A DNA stretch of 64,000 bases from an uncultured Flavobacteriales bacterium (lineage in GTDB: Bacteria > Bacteroidota > Bacteroidia > Flavobacteriales_D > Crocinitomicaceae). Shown here one piece after another: positions 59,600 to 64,000 of this stretch. The stretch is taken from positions 1 to 64,000 of the forward strand of contig CAJQJL010000048.1 in assembly GCA_905478665.1 (NCBI GenBank), written 5' to 3'. The position numbers and the translations under genes were made by a program. The notes beneath the pieces were generated by a model that was not told the DNA's origin, searched no databases, and worked only from the letters and a program-made list of their open reading frames with translations. How positions within the stretch are numbered: position 1 is the first letter of the stretch; each line of letters starts with the position of its first letter.

Positions 59600-60429
59600 A
59601 TAATATGCAGTTAAAAACAGGGTGTATTGTCGTCTTGATGATATTTATGCAATTGGGTGTAAGGGCTCAGGACTTCGGTTATCTGGGGAAGAAAAATTTA
59701 ATTTCAATCTTTTCAACGGCAAATGTACGCGTGTTCCCCGCTATCCAGTCTCCAATCGTAAATTTTGGAGGAGATCAAGGTTATAATACAGTAACGTATA
59801 ATGATAACAATTCAGTTAATACTGGAACCAGAGTATTTCGCTATGACTTTCGGGCGTCATACATGCGTGTATTAACACGAAGACTTACCATAGGGGCTGA
59901 GTTCGGTTATGAGAAGATCAAGATGACACATGACTATCAATCCAAATTGATTTCATCACCCGTTTTTAAAGCAACAAGCTATATGCTTACGATTGGAACC
60001 ACCAAGAAGTCGGGACTCGCTCCGGTCGGAATGTCTTCCACTTTTGGAATAGGACCGAAAATTTACTATTTCGATAATACTCAGAATTACCGACGTTCTC
60101 AGCAGGACGAAATAGAGTATGCCATGCCTAGCTATAAGAAAAACATGGTAGGGGTAAATTTTTTCTGGCAGTATTCTTATCGCCATTTACTGACCAATTT
60201 TCTGGTGCTTGATGTTGGCTTTCGAGTCCATACAGGGATTGTTTTTCAAAATGGAATTATCCTGGATAATGGAACCATTAATTCCGGCGTAGATGAGTAT
60301 GATTTATACGATGAATTTCAAAACACGGAAGCTCCGCAGTGGTCAAAATCAGAACTCAAGAGGGGGTTGACATTTGAGAATGCCGCAAATCTACTCTCAT
60401 TACGTTTTGGGATTGGCTTTTTGCTATAG
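59596..60429 (+). CDS. Outer membrane beta-barrel protein
   Basis: Signal peptide, beta-barrel-like pattern, 4-bp overlap with M48 gene. Confidence 0.7.
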   Translation: MNNMQLKTGCIVVLMIFMQLGVRAQDFGYLGKKNLISIFSTANVRVFPAIQSPIVNFGGDQGYNTVTYNDNNSVNTGTRVFRYDFRASYMRVLTRRLTIGAEFGYEKIKMTHDYQSKLISSPVFKATSYMLTIGTTKKSGLAPVGMSSTFGIGPKIYYFDNTQNYRRSQQDEIEYAMPSYKKNMVGVNFFWQYSYRHLLTNFLVLDVGFRVHTGIVFQNGIILDNGTINSGVDEYDLYDEFQNTEAPQWSKSELKRGLTFENAANLLSLRFGIGFLL

Positions 60430-60430
60430 C

Positions 60431-60847
60431 TTATTTTGCTGCGACTAATTCGTCAATGACCCCTGTACGTAGCTCGTAGTCCAATCCCGATATTTTGCTG
60501 TCAATTTCACCGATAATTGATTCAATCTCCAATACGGTTTTCCCCAATTGCTTGTAATAATAAAGGAGTTTTGAATCTTTGGGATCTCATCCATTTTGTG
60601 AACACCATCTTAGGAAATCAGATTCACTTTGGTAGATTTCCAACTCGCGTAATACGAGAAAAAAGCACATTAGCTGGCGTTCCTGTATCAAGTCGTCGTA
60701 TTCATCGTCGACAAGAATCACCCAAGATTTTTCACCAATCTGAATTTCAGCACATTTCAAACCTTCCGGTTCAGCAGCCTGTAAAACGGAAATTTGGACA
60801 TCATGCATCCTTCTCAAGTCATGAAGTGATTCAAGCGGTTCGATCAT
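60431..60847 (-). pseudogene. Hypothetical protein interrupted by in-frame TGA
   Basis: MIEPLESLHDL...DFLRWCSQNG[TGA]DPKDSKLLYYYKQLGKTVLEIESIIGEIDSKISGLDYELRTGVIDELVAAK*; same frame on both sides of the TGA at 60587-60589. Confidence 0.75.
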
Positions 60848-60891
60848 GTGGTTATGGTCATGTTTCGTTAACCCAAGTTACGCTTTTTGGC

Positions 60892-61497
60892 TTATTTTCC
60901 GCGAAGAAAAAGAAGAAATTCATGAAATAAAACATCCGTAATTTCATTGCGTTGATCACAATAAAAGCGTGAATAACCTCCATCGATGATAATCCGTCCT
61001 TTTTCGATATTGCCTGACAAAATGAGTGGTTGATCATCAATCCATGCCTCTACTTTTAAACGGTGGTCCATGGGGAAGGCAACGGTCGTGCTTCCAGCAG
61101 GTATTTCTGCGATGCCATCGAATTTTAAATTTCCTCTATTTTGGCTTGCTTCTGCTTCCAATTGCTCAAACTGACCAAAGCTTTCTTTTTTATATAAGCG
61201 ATGCGTGACTTGATTCGATTCGGCTTGTAGAGGCCAGTTTTCTGATCCCGAGTATAAGCCGCCACCTAATTCAACAAAATTGACTATACGATCGATATCA
61301 CTCTCTGTGAGTGAACTAGTTGAGCCGGAAAAAAGCATAATTGCGTCATAATTTTCCAGTGAGTCGGGCAAAGTATCTCGTATGATGAAAGTGTCATTCT
61401 CATCAATACACAGGGAAGAATGATTGCCCAAAATGAGCACTTCACGTTGTGAAAATGAGGTAAACGAAAAAAAGAAGATGACAACTGCAAGACGCAT
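60892..61497 (-). CDS. Secreted protein, glutamine-amidotransferase-like/DUF4159-like look
   Basis: YDAIMLFSGSTSSLTESDIDRIVNFVELGGGLYSGSENWP. Confidence 0.6.
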   Translation of the reverse strand: MRLAVVIFFFSFTSFSQREVLILGNHSSLCIDENDTFIIRDTLPDSLENYDAIMLFSGSTSSLTESDIDRIVNFVELGGGLYSGSENWPLQAESNQVTHRLYKKESFGQFEQLEAEASQNRGNLKFDGIAEIPAGSTTVAFPMDHRLKVEAWIDDQPLILSGNIEKGRIIIDGGYSRFYCDQRNEITDVLFHEFLLFLRGK

Positions 61498-61711
61498 ACT
61501 CTGGATACACGTTAGCGGGCGATAGGTTCATTTGTAGTCAAGTACATGTTGATCCCCGATTCTTCTTTCTCAGAATCTAGAAGATAAAATTCATGTCAGC
61601 AATTAGCATAAAAAAGACCTTGGACATACATTCTAGAAAAGGCGATATTACATCCGCAAAGTAAAGAGATAATTGGATTATTTCATTAACTTAAAGTAAA
61701 AATCAACCACT

Positions 61712-62071
61712 ATGAATCACATTGAACTCGGAACTTCAGGGGAAAACCTCGCCGTTAATCACCTTACAACAAAGGGGTACGAGATTGTGGAGCGAAATTT
61801 TAGATGGAAACATTCGGAAATTGATATTATCTGCGAAAAGGATGGGTTACTGGTTGTTGTTGAAGTGAAAACACGAAACTCCAATGCACTTGGAAAACCC
61901 TATCAATCTGTCACAATTGCTAAGCAACGCAGGGTGATAAAAGTAGCGAATCACTACATCCAACTTTATAAGAGAGAAGAGGAAGTTCGTTTTGATATTG
62001 TTTCGATTATTTTGAATCAAAATCGAATGGAATTAGAGCACATTGAGAATGCATTCTACCCCTTAGTGTAA
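61712..62071 (+). CDS. YraN family (UPF0102) nuclease-like protein
   Basis: GENLAVNHLTTKGYEIVERNFRWKHSEIDIICEKDGLLVVVEVKTR. Confidence 0.95.
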   Translation: MNHIELGTSGENLAVNHLTTKGYEIVERNFRWKHSEIDIICEKDGLLVVVEVKTRNSNALGKPYQSVTIAKQRRVIKVANHYIQLYKREEEVRFDIVSIILNQNRMELEHIENAFYPLV

Positions 62072-62142
62072 ATTTAGACTGATCGCCTTGCTCAGTATTT
62101 GACTGTACAACTGGTCGAAATAACGTATCTTTGCGTCAAATT

Positions 62143-63102
62143 ATGCTCGAGATGAACACAAGAAAATCAGGAAGTCGTGGTAACGATTCAAATAAAAAGA
62201 CGTTTAAAGGGAAAAAGGGTGCTCCAGGAAAGCCAGTTGGCAACAAAGACACTAACAAAAAAACGTTTAAAGGAAGGAAAGGTGCAGAAGGGAAGCCAGT
62301 TGGCGATAAAGAGGTGAAAGCCCGCGATAAACGAAAGTACATTGATTATAAGGAAAAGGTAAAAAAGGGAGATCCCTTGCCATCATTCAATGATGATGCT
62401 ATTCGTTTGAACAAATACTTATCAAATGCAGGAGTGAGCTCGCGTAGAGAAGCGGACTTACTGATTAAAACGGGATTGGTTTCTGTTAATGGAGAAATAA
62501 TCACTGAAATGGGTTACAAAATTAAACCCGGTGATGAAGTTAAATACGACGGTGGATCAATTAAGGCCGAGCGGAAACAATACGTCTTGTTAAACAAGCC
62601 AAAGGGATTCATCACAACAATGGATGACCCAATGGGAAGAAAAACGGTTATGAGTCTTGTGAAGAAGGCATGTAAAGAACGCGTTTATCCTGTGGGAAGA
62701 CTTGATCGGGATACAACTGGTTTGTTATTGTTCACAAATGACGGCGATCTTGCGAAGAAATTGACGCACCCAAAGCACAAAGCAAGTAAACTCTATCATG
62801 TAGAATTGAACAAGAAGGTAAACCCGGGGGATTTGCAAAAAATGTTGAGTGGAGTCGAATTGGAAGATGGAACAACGCGTTTTGATAAAGCAGAATACGC
62901 CTCGGAAGATGATGCGAAACAAGTAGGAGTAGAGTTGCATTCAGGAAAGAATCGAATTGTGCGTAGAACCTTTGAGGCGCTGGGTTATACAGTTGTGAAA
63001 TTGGATCGCGTTATGTTCGCTGGGTTAACGAAACGTGATTTACCACGTGGAATGTATCGTTTGCTGAGCGAGAAGGAGGTTTCTTTTTTAAGAATGAAAT
63101 AG
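62143..63102 (+). CDS. RsuA/RluB-family pseudouridine synthase with basic N-terminal extension
   Basis: S4 domain RLNKYLSNAGVSSRREADLLI; YPVGRLDRDTTGLLLFTNDG. Start set at the first ATG; the track ORF uses an upstream TTG. Confidence 0.93.
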   Translation: MLEMNTRKSGSRGNDSNKKTFKGKKGAPGKPVGNKDTNKKTFKGRKGAEGKPVGDKEVKARDKRKYIDYKEKVKKGDPLPSFNDDAIRLNKYLSNAGVSSRREADLLIKTGLVSVNGEIITEMGYKIKPGDEVKYDGGSIKAERKQYVLLNKPKGFITTMDDPMGRKTVMSLVKKACKERVYPVGRLDRDTTGLLLFTNDGDLAKKLTHPKHKASKLYHVELNKKVNPGDLQKMLSGVELEDGTTRFDKAEYASEDDAKQVGVELHSGKNRIVRRTFEALGYTVVKLDRVMFAGLTKRDLPRGMYRLLSEKEVSFLRMK

Positions 63103-63105
63103 AAT

Positions 63106-63984
63106 ATGAAAAATTGTGTAATCATTTTATTATTATTTGCTACACCGCTAGTAGCGAATGCACAGAAAAAATATAAACGAAAGAAATCGAAAGTTTCATA
63201 CGCACAAGGAACGCTGTTCGGTTATTGGGGATACAACCGCAGTGGCTATACTAAGAGCAATCTTCGGTTTGTTGGTCCTGGATATGATTTCACTTTGCAA
63301 GGTGCCATTGCGAATGATAATCCCGAAAAATTTAATGCTTCCGTATACTTTAATCCCAACAAAATAACGATCCCTCAATTTAATGCCCGAATAGGATATT
63401 ATTTCAAGGATCATTGGGCAATTTCATTGGGATATGATCACATGAAGTACATTCTTGCTGATAACAATCAAGTTAACCTTAGCGGAACGATTGATGCTTC
63501 AGTGGGTGCTCAATGGGAAGGAACTTATAGTGCTGAACCAATAACTACGAATAAAAAGTTATTTCATTACGAAAATTCGGATGGACTTAATTATCTACGA
63601 TTTGAGCTTACACGTACCGATATGCTTTTCAATGTAGGAGGCAATGAGTGGTTTGCGGTTTCCTCAAACTTGGGTGTTGGGACAGGAGGTTTACTTTCAT
63701 TTAATGATTTTAAATTTGCTGGTGAAGAAGACATTCGTACAGTTTCATTGTCAGGGTATGCGCTATCAGCGCATGTAGGCGTCCGATTGGAATTTTTCAG
63801 ACACTTCTTCATTCAACCTACATTTAGTGGAGGGATGAATCATCAAGTAAAAGTTCGAACGCGACTCAATGATCCGAGTTCATACGCACGTCACGCCTAC
63901 GGTTACATCATGTTTGATACGGCAATTGGGTTCTTGCTATATGTGCGCCCTACCAATGCATGTGACAGTTGCCCAGTCTGGTAG
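63106..63984 (+). CDS. Hypothetical outer membrane beta-barrel protein
   Basis: Signal peptide, alternating aromatic pattern; YDFTLQGAIANDNPEKF. Confidence 0.75.
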   Translation: MKNCVIILLLFATPLVANAQKKYKRKKSKVSYAQGTLFGYWGYNRSGYTKSNLRFVGPGYDFTLQGAIANDNPEKFNASVYFNPNKITIPQFNARIGYYFKDHWAISLGYDHMKYILADNNQVNLSGTIDASVGAQWEGTYSAEPITTNKKLFHYENSDGLNYLRFELTRTDMLFNVGGNEWFAVSSNLGVGTGGLLSFNDFKFAGEEDIRTVSLSGYALSAHVGVRLEFFRHFFIQPTFSGGMNHQVKVRTRLNDPSSYARHAYGYIMFDTAIGFLLYVRPTNACDSCPVW

Positions 63985-64000
63985 AAGGTTCCTACGCAGA

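Noticed and set aside
60587-60589. Selenocysteine at the in-frame TGA
   Set aside because: No recognisable selenoprotein family or SECIS-like element could be supported; nonsense mutation or error is more likely.

Overview
The window looks like a Bacteroidetes chromosome segment, probably Flavobacteriales/Crocinitomicaceae-like. The evidence is T9SS-type C-termini, PKD/'gliding-motility'-style repeats and the acpP-fabF-rnc gene order; this lineage call is inference. Flanking core regions (about 1-18.9 kb and 37-64 kb) hold ordinary genes: an OmpR-type two-component system, a DEAD-box helicase, a TetR + TolC/MFP/RND efflux operon, an RnfD-like protein, CotH, HutI, an AddB-like nuclease, an LTA-synthase-like sulfatase, LysE, MarC, PurN, AcpP/FabF/Rnc, an M48 peptidase, YraN and RluB-like. 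Between about 18.97 and 36.94 kb lies an accessory island. Its right end is a serine recombinase whose ORF runs antisense through tRNA-Leu(CAA). Its left end carries a terminator-like hairpin laid out like the tRNA-Leu terminator, possibly the displaced original. The island contains: a coupled HEPN-motif / ADP-ribosyltransferase-like pair; a decayed tyrosine integrase; a tandemly duplicated 7-TM protein, each copy overlapped by an uncalled single-TM microprotein; three LuxR-HTH proteins, one apparently with four HTH domains; shared palindromic operator candidates; a 63-bp x3 hairpin repeat; and an array of GAGTC sites phased at 11 bp. A nonsense-interrupted ORF (in-frame TGA) is present at 60.4-60.8 kb. 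No searches were run; all family calls come from reading motifs.
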